Positions 8,313 to 16,633 of a stretch of DNA of 41,232 nucleotides are shown piece after piece (position 1 is the first letter of the stretch; each line of letters starts with the position of its first letter). The position numbers and the translations under genes are program-made. The stretch comes from an uncultured Sulfurovum sp. (GTDB taxonomy: Bacteria; Campylobacterota; Campylobacteria; Campylobacterales; Sulfurovaceae): assembly GCA_902727915.1 (NCBI GenBank), contig CACVAU010000017.1, positions 1-41,232 of the forward strand, given 5' to 3'. Under the pieces are notes generated by a model that saw only the letters and a program-made list of their open reading frames with translations, was not told the origin of the DNA and made no database searches.

Positions 8313-9779
8313 TTATTGCGCTAATCCCATTCCAAGCATCTGCAACATTTCTGAACGATTCTCATCATTGACCATTAATGTTCTAGGAGTATATTTTGCA
8401 TCAAAATTATATGAACTATTATTGTCTTTAACAATGCCAAACATTGCCCCCATTTGAAGTTGTGCATCCAACTCTTTTTTTAATGTATCTGATAGGTTAG
8501 CAATATACGCTTTACTCAATTCTACATTAAGGTCAATCGCCAATAAATCCAAAAATTCTTTGCTAAACTTTTCTTCTAAGGCTTTAGCTGTTATACCAAT
8601 TAGCTCATCACCCACATAAGCAACGCTCATATTTAAAGAACTCTCTTTTTCTTCTTTATCTAAAAGCTTCATATTTACCAATAAATTGGTCTTATCTTTT
8701 GTTAACAACCCTGCTCCCAATACAATCATCTCTTCTTGTGCTTCCACCTGAAGTTTTTCAAGTTCAGCAAATACTTCTTCATTTAAACTCCCATCATTTG
8801 ATGCAAAAAGTTGCGCCAATAACGCTTGTTGTTTTGCCTGTAAACGCTGGGTAAAATCTTGAAAAGCAAGAATACCTTTTAATTTTGTACCATTTAAGGC
8901 ATAGGATAATTTAAACTTTTTAAGTGAGGCATAATCTTCAGGAAGTTTAGACTTACCTGCTTCAACATCAACGTTAAATTGCATATCAATCATATCATCC
9001 TTATCCCCATCTATCTTCATGATGAAGGCCACTTTTGCTTCTTCCAAATTAAGAGGCAATACTGTACCCTGACTGGTTAAAGAACTCACATCAAAAAGAA
9101 CATCACCTAAATAGAATCCATTTTCATATACTTTTTTAATATCAGCATCAATCAAAATATTTTTAGCTGTTAAAATATCTTCACCTTGTCTTACGAACAT
9201 AGAATCAATTAAGAGCTTAGCTTCTCCTTGAAGTGTAACTATATCTACTTCACCTTCCATATGTAAAGGCGAAAGTTCCATCTTAGTATTTTCTTCAAGG
9301 TGAGCTACTATTTTATTTGTTGTAGCTACAAAAGAAGCATTATTGTTAAAGCCGATATTACTTTGAGAACTAATCACAATATCCTCTTTAAATATTTTTT
9401 TAAATGCCTCTTTATCCACAACATATTGACTAAGTTCTATATGCTGATTAATACGACTAGCACCCATACCCACACCATTGTTAAAAAAAACAGGTCCATT
9501 TTCAATATGATAATTTATCTCCAAAGGTAAACGCACTGTTTGAGCAATCATTTCTTTTATATCAGGTTCACTAAAATCAAGTTTTAGCTTTGCTTCCGAA
9601 GCCATAAAGCCTTTCTTAAAAGAGTCAACTGAAAGTTGTACACCATACTGTGCATAAAGTTTATTGGTTTTCTCAACATAATTTTTCAAATAAGATTCCG
9701 TACTTGAACCAATATACGCTGTTGTACCCAACCACAATGCTGTCACACCCAATAGTGACCCTATTATTTTTTTTGACAT
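8313..9779 (-). CDS. DUF945 (YdgA-like) envelope protein (488 aa)
   Basis: The protein begins with one hydrophobic segment (residues 5-25, IIGSLLGVTALWLGTTAYIG) followed by SSTESYLKNYVEKTNK, the usual beginning of DUF945/YdgA proteins. The remaining 460 residues are beta-rich, as expected of a periplasmic or inner-membrane-anchored protein of that family, whose members are near 480-500 residues long. Function in the family is poorly known. The gene sits 19 bp after the L,D-transpeptidase gene and is probably co-transcribed with it. Confidence 0.8.
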   Translation of the reverse strand: MSKKIIGSLLGVTALWLGTTAYIGSSTESYLKNYVEKTNKLYAQYGVQLSVDSFKKGFMASEAKLKLDFSEPDIKEMIAQTVRLPLEINYHIENGPVFFNNGVGMGASRINQHIELSQYVVDKEAFKKIFKEDIVISSQSNIGFNNNASFVATTNKIVAHLEENTKMELSPLHMEGEVDIVTLQGEAKLLIDSMFVRQGEDILTAKNILIDADIKKVYENGFYLGDVLFDVSSLTSQGTVLPLNLEEAKVAFIMKIDGDKDDMIDMQFNVDVEAGKSKLPEDYASLKKFKLSYALNGTKLKGILAFQDFTQRLQAKQQALLAQLFASNDGSLNEEVFAELEKLQVEAQEEMIVLGAGLLTKDKTNLLVNMKLLDKEEKESSLNMSVAYVGDELIGITAKALEEKFSKEFLDLLAIDLNVELSKAYIANLSDTLKKELDAQLQMGAMFGIVKDNNSSYNFDAKYTPRTLMVNDENRSEMLQMLGMGLAQ

Positions 9780-9798
9780 TTTTATTCCTTAAGTTAAA

Positions 9799-10425
9799 TT
9801 ATTCTTCTATCTCTACTATTGTATTTTTATCAATCATTTTTAAAACCATATCCATACCATGATTGGTTAAAGCAATGCAACCATTGGTCCAATCATTTGA
9901 CAAGGTATAATCATCACTACTTCCATTCCAATTCCAAGGAACCTGAGCATGAAAAGTAATACCTCCTCCAGGATTAAAACCTAAAGCCTTTGAACGTTGT
10001 CTATCCTCTTTGTTAGGATAATTAATGAGTATCTCCTTATAATATTTTTTATCTTTACGAATGTCTCGAATACCATATCTACCTTCTGGTGTTTTTTTAT
10101 CACCCATTTTCAATTTCCTACCCACAGGGTTCTCACCCAAAGAAATACGATGTCGACTCAACACTTCAGCCTCTTTATCAAAAAGTACCAAAACACGTTT
10201 TCCTTTAACCACCACCATTTTAACAGCCTTTCCAGCTTTAATTAATTCATCATTTTGTTGCCAATCATACACTGTTAACGCTGGAATTACTTCTTCTTCC
10301 ACTGCAACTTCAACAGTTTCATTCACTTCAACCACAACCTCTTCTTTAACTGGCTCAGGCTTTTTCCCACAAGCTGTAAACAGTAAAACCATCAAACTTA
10401 TCCATACCAAATATTTTTTCATCAC
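9799..10425 (-). CDS. L,D-transpeptidase (YkuD family) lipoprotein (208 aa)
   Basis: The N-terminus is a lipoprotein signal with lipobox FTAC (Cys19). After a Glu/Val-rich linker the YkuD catalytic domain spans about 65-205. It contains ITFHA (His159) and the nucleophile motif SNDWTNGCIAL (Cys183), where the common S-x-GC[IV]R has Ala-Leu in place of Arg. Such enzymes cross-link peptidoglycan or attach proteins to it in the periplasm. The gene is followed by the DUF945 gene and preceded by the PlsC-like gene 53 bp upstream. Confidence 0.88.
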   Translation of the reverse strand: MMKKYLVWISLMVLLFTACGKKPEPVKEEVVVEVNETVEVAVEEEVIPALTVYDWQQNDELIKAGKAVKMVVVKGKRVLVLFDKEAEVLSRHRISLGENPVGRKLKMGDKKTPEGRYGIRDIRKDKKYYKEILINYPNKEDRQRSKALGFNPGGGITFHAQVPWNWNGSSDDYTLSNDWTNGCIALTNHGMDMVLKMIDKNTIVEIEE

Positions 10426-10478
10426 TATTTCCCTTAGTTTTCAAACTATTTTAGTATAAAAAATATTACTTTTGCTTT

Positions 10479-11102
10479 TTAAACTTCAACTTCTTCTAAA
10501 TTAAGCACAATTTTTTGTAAATTATGAGTATAAGTAAATTTATCTTCTCCTCCATAATAAACAGCCTCACCCACATTAACATCCATAATAAAAGGCACAA
10601 ACAAAGCCTCACCACGTGGCAATGCTCTCCCTGCTCCGTAAATACTCAAAGGAATCACAGGCACAGTCGGATAGTCTTTAGCAATATGTGCAATCCCTGT
10701 CTTAAAAGGTTTCATCACCTCAGGGTCTCCCCTACTTCCTTCTGGAAATAAAAGTACAATCTCTCCATTATCTAAAGCTTTATATATCTCCCCAAAAGGA
10801 TGTCCATCAGCTTTGCTAGGTCGTCGTTTCAAAGCGATTAAATCAATCAAGTTTTTAGAGAGCCATTTTTTATAAGGTTTATTACAAAAATAATCCTCAG
10901 CCCCAATGGGTCGTACTTTTTCCAAAGTTTTCAACGAAAAAAGACTCATAATCACCATCGTGTCCAAGTGAGAGTTATGGTTAGCAATTAAAACAGCTGG
11001 ACCTTTAGTCGGTAAATTCTCTTTCCCCACCAAAGAAACCCCTGAGATTATCAACACCAAAGGACGTACTAAAAAGATGAAGAAGGCTTTTTTAATCCAC
11101 AT
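10479..11102 (-). CDS. PlsC-like 1-acylglycerol-3-phosphate acyltransferase (207 aa)
   Basis: Acyltransferase motif I NHNSHLD (His42, Asp47) and motif III LFPEGSRGDPEVMKPFKTG are intact, so it should transfer an acyl chain to a lysophospholipid at the inner membrane. A hydrophobic N-terminal segment (6-25) would anchor it. Its ATG follows the Fic stop with no gap (TAAATG). The CDP-diglyceride synthase and CDP-alcohol phosphatidyltransferase at 15722-17226 face the same way and probably act in the same lipid pathway. I recall these three functions adjacent in other bacteria, which suggests that the block between them was inserted later. Confidence 0.88.
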   Translation of the reverse strand: MWIKKAFFIFLVRPLVLIISGVSLVGKENLPTKGPAVLIANHNSHLDTMVIMSLFSLKTLEKVRPIGAEDYFCNKPYKKWLSKNLIDLIALKRRPSKADGHPFGEIYKALDNGEIVLLFPEGSRGDPEVMKPFKTGIAHIAKDYPTVPVIPLSIYGAGRALPRGEALFVPFIMDVNVGEAVYYGGEDKFTYTHNLQKIVLNLEEVEV

Positions 11103-12230
11103 TTAAAACCTCAATACATATCGGGTATTACGTCCAGCAGAACCTTCTACTTGTTCAATGAGTCCATAGTCAATAAGCCCAGTAATGTCCCTCTTTGCAG
11201 TAGGAATAGAAGTACTCACCATATTGGCATATTTTTTCGTACTTAAGCCACCTTCAAAGTTTTCAACCCCTTTGTCGAGTAGTTTATTAAGTACTTTTAG
11301 TTGTCTTTCATTTAAAGGATGCTCTCTTGCCTTATCCCAAAATTTTGTTTTTTGAATAGTGATTTTTATCTGTTCAAGCGAACTTTCAATGGCAAGATTT
11401 ATCATAGTAGTATGCCATTCTATCCATTTCGTAAAATCAAAATTTCGATTATAAAAAAGATTTTGTGATTTCTCTAAAACATCATAATAAGCTTTTCTCT
11501 CTTTCCGAATGGCTGTTGAAAGTGAATAATATTTATGGTCAAGTCCAAGTTCTCGAGAGAGAACATAATTGGTAATGGTTCTGGCAATTCTTCCATTTTC
11601 ATCGTCATAAGGGTGGATAGACACAAACCAAATATGAGCAATAGCACTTTTTACAAAAGGATTTTCTTGACTGCTATTAACATAGTCCAAAAACTTATTC
11701 ATCTCTTCTCTAAGTTGCTCATGTGGAGGGGCAAGGTAATGTACGGTTTCTCTATAGCCTTTATTAGAAACCACACTCATTTCATCAGAACGATAAGTAG
11801 CAACATCAATCTTATGTCCATCACTGTACCCTGTGGGAAACAATATACTGTGCCAAGCATGTAAACGCTCTTCGGTCAGAAGAGTATCATTCTGCCTACT
11901 ATCAAGCAGTAATGACACAAGCCCATCGGTATGTCTAGTTGAACTATCATTCCCATAATCAAAGTTTTCATCTAACTTCTTTCTCACCGATGACCGAACA
12001 CTGTCACGACTCAAAACTTCTCCCTCAATTTCTGAAGACTCTAAAATCTCATTAATGGAAGCATCTATTATAAGTGAGTTAATATGTTTATCATTAAGCC
12101 CATAAATAGCACCTTCTAACCTACCTGTATTACGCGAAGCTTTTGAAAGTAAAGGATTGAGCGTAGATTGAACATAGTTAAAGTTTGGGTACTCTTCATG
12201 TTGCCAAAGCCATTTTTTGATGGTTTCCAT
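11103..12230 (-). CDS. Fic family AMPylase with winged-helix tail (375 aa)
   Basis: The Fic motif HPYDDENGR (206-214) is complete, with the catalytic His and the anion-binding Asn-Gly-Arg. Family members usually transfer AMP from ATP to a protein hydroxyl. Residues about 1-90 form the N-terminal Fic_N-type region with the auto-inhibitory motif S-x3-E-G (Ser65 to Gly70 in SSEIEGE), so the enzyme carries its own inhibition helix (class II). The last 80 residues, from about 300, look like a winged helix (ERQLKVLNKLLDKG, then SIPTAKRDITGLIDYGLIEQ), suggesting DNA binding or autoregulation. It is read from its own promoter (12278-12306) and its stop is directly joined to the PlsC-like ATG. Confidence 0.92.
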   Translation of the reverse strand: METIKKWLWQHEEYPNFNYVQSTLNPLLSKASRNTGRLEGAIYGLNDKHINSLIIDASINEILESSEIEGEVLSRDSVRSSVRKKLDENFDYGNDSSTRHTDGLVSLLLDSRQNDTLLTEERLHAWHSILFPTGYSDGHKIDVATYRSDEMSVVSNKGYRETVHYLAPPHEQLREEMNKFLDYVNSSQENPFVKSAIAHIWFVSIHPYDDENGRIARTITNYVLSRELGLDHKYYSLSTAIRKERKAYYDVLEKSQNLFYNRNFDFTKWIEWHTTMINLAIESSLEQIKITIQKTKFWDKAREHPLNERQLKVLNKLLDKGVENFEGGLSTKKYANMVSTSIPTAKRDITGLIDYGLIEQVEGSAGRNTRYVLRF

Positions 12231-12258
12231 ACTTTACCTTTGAGAGAATTTATGTAGA

Positions 12259-12309
12259 TGAGCTGATTAATTCAATAATCCTATCATTTTTTGAGCTGAT
12301 TGTCAATAA
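12259..12309 (-). repeat. Direct repeat overlapping the fic promoter
   Basis: Minus-strand ATTGACAATCAGCTCA (12307-12292) and ATTGAATTAATCAGCTCA (12276-12259) share ATTGA and AATCAGCTCA. One copy covers the -35 box and the other lies over the predicted start. The spacing is about 32 bases, roughly three helical turns. This is a likely operator; the Fic winged helix is an obvious candidate to bind it. Confidence 0.5.
12278..12306 (-). promoter_or_regulatory. Promoter of the fic gene
   Basis: On the minus strand a perfect -35 TTGACA (12306-12301) is followed after 17 bases by TAGGAT (12283-12278) as -10. A start near 12271 would give a leader of about 40 bases before the fic ATG. A consensus -35 box stands out in this AT-rich background. 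Confidence 0.65.
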
Positions 12310-12335
12310 ACTAAGACTCTTCCAAATATAATTAT

Positions 12336-12739
12336 TTATTCTAAGTACATTCTTTTATATTCTCTATCCAAATACTCATCAACAGCATCAGCATCAATAT
12401 GACCTTCATTTCACCAAGCATTAAGCTCTTTTAATCCAAGTTGACCAAATCTAACCCATGCTAATAAATTTGTTCTTGATAAAAATGTAACCATTTCACC
12501 ACCTAAACGGATGTAAGCATCAACTCCATCAATCAAACAAAGTGTTCCATGACCAACTAATAACATTCTTCTTAATTCTGGAATATTTGCATTAGGAATA
12601 GAGTTTTACCAATCTTTATTTTACAATTTGGACAAATATTTATCATTTCCATAAGATTCATTACATCACTTTTAAGTTTCAATACTTTACTATATCAACA
12701 TTGTGGGCATTTGTATTTAAATGGATTAGGCTGTATCAT
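12336..12739 (-). pseudogene. Decayed gene for a zinc-ribbon protein
   Basis: From ATG at 12739 the frame reads MIQPNPFKYKCPQC, then TGA, then YSKVLKLKSD and CPNCKIKIG. A frameshift follows near 12605-12615. The shifted frame reads IPELRRMLLVGHGT, DGVDAYIRLGGEMV and FGQLGLKELNAW, then a second TGA, then NEGHIDADAVDEYLDREY and a stop at 12336. The two CxxC pairs suggest a zinc ribbon. With two nonsense codons and one shift it cannot give a normal product. I do not recognise the intact family. It lies in the accessory block between fic and the DUF726 gene. Confidence 0.65.
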
Positions 12740-12791
12740 TATTTTTCCTCATTCAATATATACCTATTAAAAGTATTGTTAATTTTATATA

Positions 12792-13895
12792 CTAGCATCG
12801 TTTTAAAATATTAGATAAATTTTCATGATATACAGTATGTCCACTTATAATATGTGATACATCTATATTTGTTACTTTATCAATATTGATATAATTTCTA
12901 CCTATTGGATCATCAAATTCAAGTTTTGAACTTTCTGCTATTTTGTATAATATCTGTAATACTTTATCATTTTTACTTAAAAAATTATAAATATTTTTAT
13001 TAACTATAGTAGCCCCATTATACCAAGCAGTACGATTTTTATTTACTGCACCACCTAATAAATACACTTCTTGTATTGTACATTTATCCGTAACTGATAA
13101 GTTATTTAAACAGGTATTAATTACCCTACTGCCAAGAGAATGCCCAAATAGTATAAAATCTTTATTTTGATTATGAAGTAATCCTGCAAGGCTTTTCCCT
13201 GCCATTTCTGCATTTGTAGTTGCCGTTGACCATACTTTTATAATATCTCGAATAGCTATAGGAGCTAATACTTTGAAAAGTAATTTTTCTAAACGAGGGG
13301 AAAATAACTCTTTTGCCATATCTAAAAAACTTTGCGATTCCCATTTTACATAATAAATAGAATATTGCATAAATTCTTTTGGCATATTTTCTAACCACCT
13401 TTCCCCATTTTCATTTTTACTTAAAAAACCATCTATACAAATAATTGATGGTTCTATTCCCTTATTTAACAACACTAATTCAATGTTTTCAAAAGCAAAC
13501 ATTTTTTCAAACTCTAAATCTAAATTAATATCATTTCTTTTAGCATAGTTCTCTACTTCATTTAGGTAATCATTCCAAGAAATGTCTTTTTCAAAATTAA
13601 CTTTATCTAATTCTTGAACGACTGTTAAGTTTTCAGAATCAATTGTTACTTCTAATTGTTTCTCAATATTTAAAATATCATCTTGACAAGGTGTATGTAT
13701 AGCATTATTACCAGAAGATAATAGTGCTTCCATATCTGATAACATATTATCTAATAAGAGGTCATCTGCTTCTTGTTTTGATTGTATATTTGATAAGATA
13801 CTGTTTATTTCTGTTAATTTATTTTCAGATTTATTTAATTGATGTTTTTGTGCTATAACAACTTTAGCTTCATCTTTTAAATAATCTTTTTTCAT
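12792..13895 (-). CDS. DUF726-type alpha/beta hydrolase (367 aa)
   Basis: Residues about 145-345 match the alpha/beta-hydrolase core of the DUF726 / TMCO4 family. There is a strand IICIDGFLS (151-159), a region ending in YYVKWES (181-187), and the nucleophile elbow GHSLGSR (251-257, Ser253). DUF726 proteins are thought to be lipases or esterases. Residues 1-130 are polar, helical and probably coiled coil. There is no signal peptide, so action is likely on the inner face of the membrane. The ATG overlaps the stop of the upstream gene by four bases (ATGA), so the two proteins are translated together. In eukaryotic relatives a membrane region precedes the hydrolase; here it may be supplied by the partner gene. 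Confidence 0.85.
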   Translation of the reverse strand: MKKDYLKDEAKVVIAQKHQLNKSENKLTEINSILSNIQSKQEADDLLLDNMLSDMEALLSSGNNAIHTPCQDDILNIEKQLEVTIDSENLTVVQELDKVNFEKDISWNDYLNEVENYAKRNDINLDLEFEKMFAFENIELVLLNKGIEPSIICIDGFLSKNENGERWLENMPKEFMQYSIYYVKWESQSFLDMAKELFSPRLEKLLFKVLAPIAIRDIIKVWSTATTNAEMAGKSLAGLLHNQNKDFILFGHSLGSRVINTCLNNLSVTDKCTIQEVYLLGGAVNKNRTAWYNGATIVNKNIYNFLSKNDKVLQILYKIAESSKLEFDDPIGRNYINIDKVTNIDVSHIISGHTVYHENLSNILKRC

Positions 13896-15532
13896 CCAAA
13901 TATACCTTTTTTGATACTATTAAATCCTTCCGTAGCTTTTGACTTTAAAATATTATCCATATCAAAATAACCTAAGGCTTTAAAGATTTTTGCCATTTTG
14001 TCTAATACTTCTGTTTTTATATCTTCTTTTAAAACAAGCTTTTCAACTTTTGTATTGTCAATTTTAATCATTTGTAATTCATAGTTTACAATTACAAAAT
14101 CATATAATGGTTTTTTAGTTGGCTCTTCCGTTAGTAATTTAAATCTTTCATCATCTAAGACCTTAGGGCTTTGAAGCCTATTAGCTGAGTTTTGATATAC
14201 ATTTGATTTGTTATCAACACTTTTTAATGCTTCTTGAAATTGAGCCATCATATATGTTAATTTTTTTATTTTTTCTGTTTGGTCACTATGATTTAAAATT
14301 GTATTATTAAGCTTTTGAACTATGTAATTTACATCATCAATAATTAATGAAATTGTTTTTTGAGTTTGTTTTATTACATCATGAAGCATTAATTCTCTAG
14401 TTTTATATTTGTCTAGTTCATTTGCTCCTGTTAAATGCTTTACACCTTTGTATGATAAAACACCAATAATACCAATGACAGCTAATCCACCTGTCATTCC
14501 CATACCCATACCAAGAGTTGCAAGTCCCGATGTAATTCCTGCTGCTGACATTCCTATTACTGACCCTGAAATATAAACAGCTGCCAGTGGTGCACCTGCT
14601 GCTGCTGCTTTTGAAGCTAATTCTTTTGCATTTTTCTTTATTGCGTCATCATCTAAGTCTTCTTTCAATAACTTATAATCATTTTCAACAGTATCATAAG
14701 CCAAATCAATTTCTTCATTTGACAACTCAAATAAACTTTGATTATCATCTAAAAATTTAAAATCTCTATGTGTAGTATCTTTTGTACTAAAATAAACATT
14801 TATTAAATCTTTAGCTAATGAAATCATTAATGACTGATAATGACTAGCTTCTGAATTATTTTTTATTATTTCTAATAAACTTTCAATAGATTGTATATTC
14901 TCTCTTGATATTTCTGTAATATATGCTCTAACGGTAAACCTTGATTCTTTATTTAGTTCAAGTCTAGTCATAAGTAGAAATAGTTCTGCCAACTCTTTTT
15001 CATCAATTTCTTCATCATCAATAAATGTCATGTTTATGATTATTTTCAAATATGCTATTTTTAATTCATCTGACATTTCAGATATTGTTTTAAGTTGGTC
15101 TTCCTCTTCATAGTCTTCAAATTCTGTAATTATTTTGTTTAAAAATTCTGTGAATCTTTCTTCATTAATTCCAACAAGATATTCAAATTTATATTTTTTA
15201 TTATTTTTTGATATATCAACATATTTCTTTATTTTCTCTTTACCCTTATCATCAACTTTTACATCTTCAATATATTCAACTGATTCAATTTCTGAATAAA
15301 TAAATTCACCATGCTTATGATGAATCATTTTTTCACCAGTAAATACAAATCCTTCTTTGGAACTTCCAAATAGTGTACCATCTTGAATAGCCAAAATAGA
15401 TTCATAAAAACTTTCACATTTAAAAGCTTTAATTGCATTATTTAGTTTCTTTTCTGGGATTTCAGGTGTCACATACACACTACTACCTATATCTTTAACA
15501 TTTTCTTTAATAAACAAGTTTATATTTTTCAT
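13892..15532 (-). CDS. PH-like / TerB-like protein with glycine-rich membrane hairpin (546 aa)
   Basis: I start this gene at ATG 15532, behind AGGAG, rather than at 15595 where the frame opens without a ribosome site. Three regions can be seen. Residues about 30-135 form a beta-rich domain ending in a helix, like bacterial PH domains (GTLFGSSKEGFVFTGEKMI). Residues about 150-290 form an acidic helical bundle with the TerB pattern (AYLKIIINMTFIDDEEIDEK). Residues 308-362 form a Gly/Ala-rich hydrophobic hairpin that should enter the membrane. The last 180 residues are helical. TerB-like and PH-like domains are known from stress and conflict systems. The four-base overlap with the DUF726 hydrolase implies that they form a complex. 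No homologous system is known to me by name. Confidence 0.75.
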   Translation of the reverse strand: MKNINLFIKENVKDIGSSVYVTPEIPEKKLNNAIKAFKCESFYESILAIQDGTLFGSSKEGFVFTGEKMIHHKHGEFIYSEIESVEYIEDVKVDDKGKEKIKKYVDISKNNKKYKFEYLVGINEERFTEFLNKIITEFEDYEEEDQLKTISEMSDELKIAYLKIIINMTFIDDEEIDEKELAELFLLMTRLELNKESRFTVRAYITEISRENIQSIESLLEIIKNNSEASHYQSLMISLAKDLINVYFSTKDTTHRDFKFLDDNQSLFELSNEEIDLAYDTVENDYKLLKEDLDDDAIKKNAKELASKAAAAGAPLAAVYISGSVIGMSAAGITSGLATLGMGMGMTGGLAVIGIIGVLSYKGVKHLTGANELDKYKTRELMLHDVIKQTQKTISLIIDDVNYIVQKLNNTILNHSDQTEKIKKLTYMMAQFQEALKSVDNKSNVYQNSANRLQSPKVLDDERFKLLTEEPTKKPLYDFVIVNYELQMIKIDNTKVEKLVLKEDIKTEVLDKMAKIFKALGYFDMDNILKSKATEGFNSIKKGIFG

Positions 15533-15721
15533 TTTATTTCTCCTAAATCTAGACAATTGTATACAAATAAACTTTGTCCCCATTTTATTAATCAAAAATA
15601 TCTTATTGAACTATATTATTATGCAAAAAAGTTTAATATAAAGTAAAGATTAGCACATAGGGAAACATTAATTAATAGAACTTTTAAATTGAAAACTGGC
15701 TAAAGCCAATCTTAAAACACC

Positions 15722-16633
15722 CTAATAATACAAATAATAAACAAAATGAAAAAATAAAGGTGCAGTATAAGTCAACGAATCCACTCTATCTAAAACCCCT
15801 CCATGCCCAGGAATAAGATTACCTGAGTCTTTTACACCAATGTCACGTTTTATCATGGAGATTACCACATCACCCACAAAACCAAAGGCTGAGATAATGG
15901 CTCCAGCCAATAATGCTTCATACCATGTAAAGGGTGTTAAAAATGAAAATACCCATGCCAAAAACATTATGCTAAAAAATGCGCCCACAAAACCTTCTAC
16001 TGTCTTGTTTGGGCTAACTTTTGGAATAATTTTTCGTTTACCCAAACCTTTACCCCAAAGGTATTGCAAGACATCATTAAACGCTGTGAGCAACACTAAA
16101 AAAAGAACCAACTCTTTTCCAGAAGCGCCATTGACTTCATCTAAAGTTAGCATGTAGGCTAAGTGGCTAAGTCCAAAGACAAACATCATCAGTCCCCATT
16201 GCACCCTTGCTGTATTTTCCAAAAAGCCTTTGGTTTCACCTATGAGTACTTGCCTAAACGGTAAGAGTAAAAAAAGATAAACAGGAATCCAAATAATAAA
16301 CATACCATACCAAGCGATGCCAGCAAAATAGTACTGAAAAGGAATGGCTAAATAAGCATAAAACATTATGCGTCGGTCAGTTTGGCGTGAAGGGATGAGC
16401 GTAAAATACTCTTTAAGTGCTAAGAAAGACAAAAAGCCAAAAAAGAACATAGCTAAAGTGAGGTTTAGCATAATGCCTACGGTAAAAAAGCCTAAGATAT
16501 ACCACCAAGAGTTGACTCTCTCTTTTAGCTCTTTAGTAGGAAATTTAAAATAGATGAGCAAGGTTGCTAAAGCCAAAATAGCCGTAGCAATTAACAGTGT
16601 CAAGTTTGCTTTCGAGGCAAGAAATGCTTCCAT
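15722..16633 (-). CDS. CDP-diglyceride synthase / phosphatidate cytidylyltransferase (303 aa)
   Basis: The C-terminal cytidylyltransferase signature is complete: SMIKRDIGVKDSGNLIPGHG followed by GVLDRVDSL, near residues 260-290. Eight or so hydrophobic segments precede and flank it, as in CdsA. The enzyme would make CDP-diacylglycerol from phosphatidate and CTP at the inner membrane. Its ATG abuts the stop of the CDP-alcohol phosphatidyltransferase gene, which would consume its product. Together they resemble the YnbA-YnbB pair of Escherichia coli more than the housekeeping cdsA and pgsA, which are usually elsewhere. Whether this is the only CdsA of the genome cannot be told from the window. 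Confidence 0.88.
   Translation of the reverse strand: MEAFLASKANLTLLIATAILALATLLIYFKFPTKELKERVNSWWYILGFFTVGIMLNLTLAMFFFGFLSFLALKEYFTLIPSRQTDRRIMFYAYLAIPFQYYFAGIAWYGMFIIWIPVYLFLLLPFRQVLIGETKGFLENTARVQWGLMMFVFGLSHLAYMLTLDEVNGASGKELVLFLVLLTAFNDVLQYLWGKGLGKRKIIPKVSPNKTVEGFVGAFFSIMFLAWVFSFLTPFTWYEALLAGAIISAFGFVGDVVISMIKRDIGVKDSGNLIPGHGGVLDRVDSLTYTAPLFFHFVYYLYY

Noticed and set aside
10061..10459. Plus-strand frame of 132 residues across the L,D-transpeptidase gene
   Set aside because: It is the antisense of a clear gene; low-complexity Ser/Thr composition is an artefact.
12336..12739. Stop codon reassignment (TGA as Trp)
   Set aside because: TGA ends the PH/TerB gene, whose stop overlaps the next ATG, and the broken gene also has a frameshift.
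15533..15595. Upstream start of the PH/TerB gene at 15595
   Set aside because: No ribosome site there, while ATG 15532 follows AGGAG; the extra 21 residues look non-coding.
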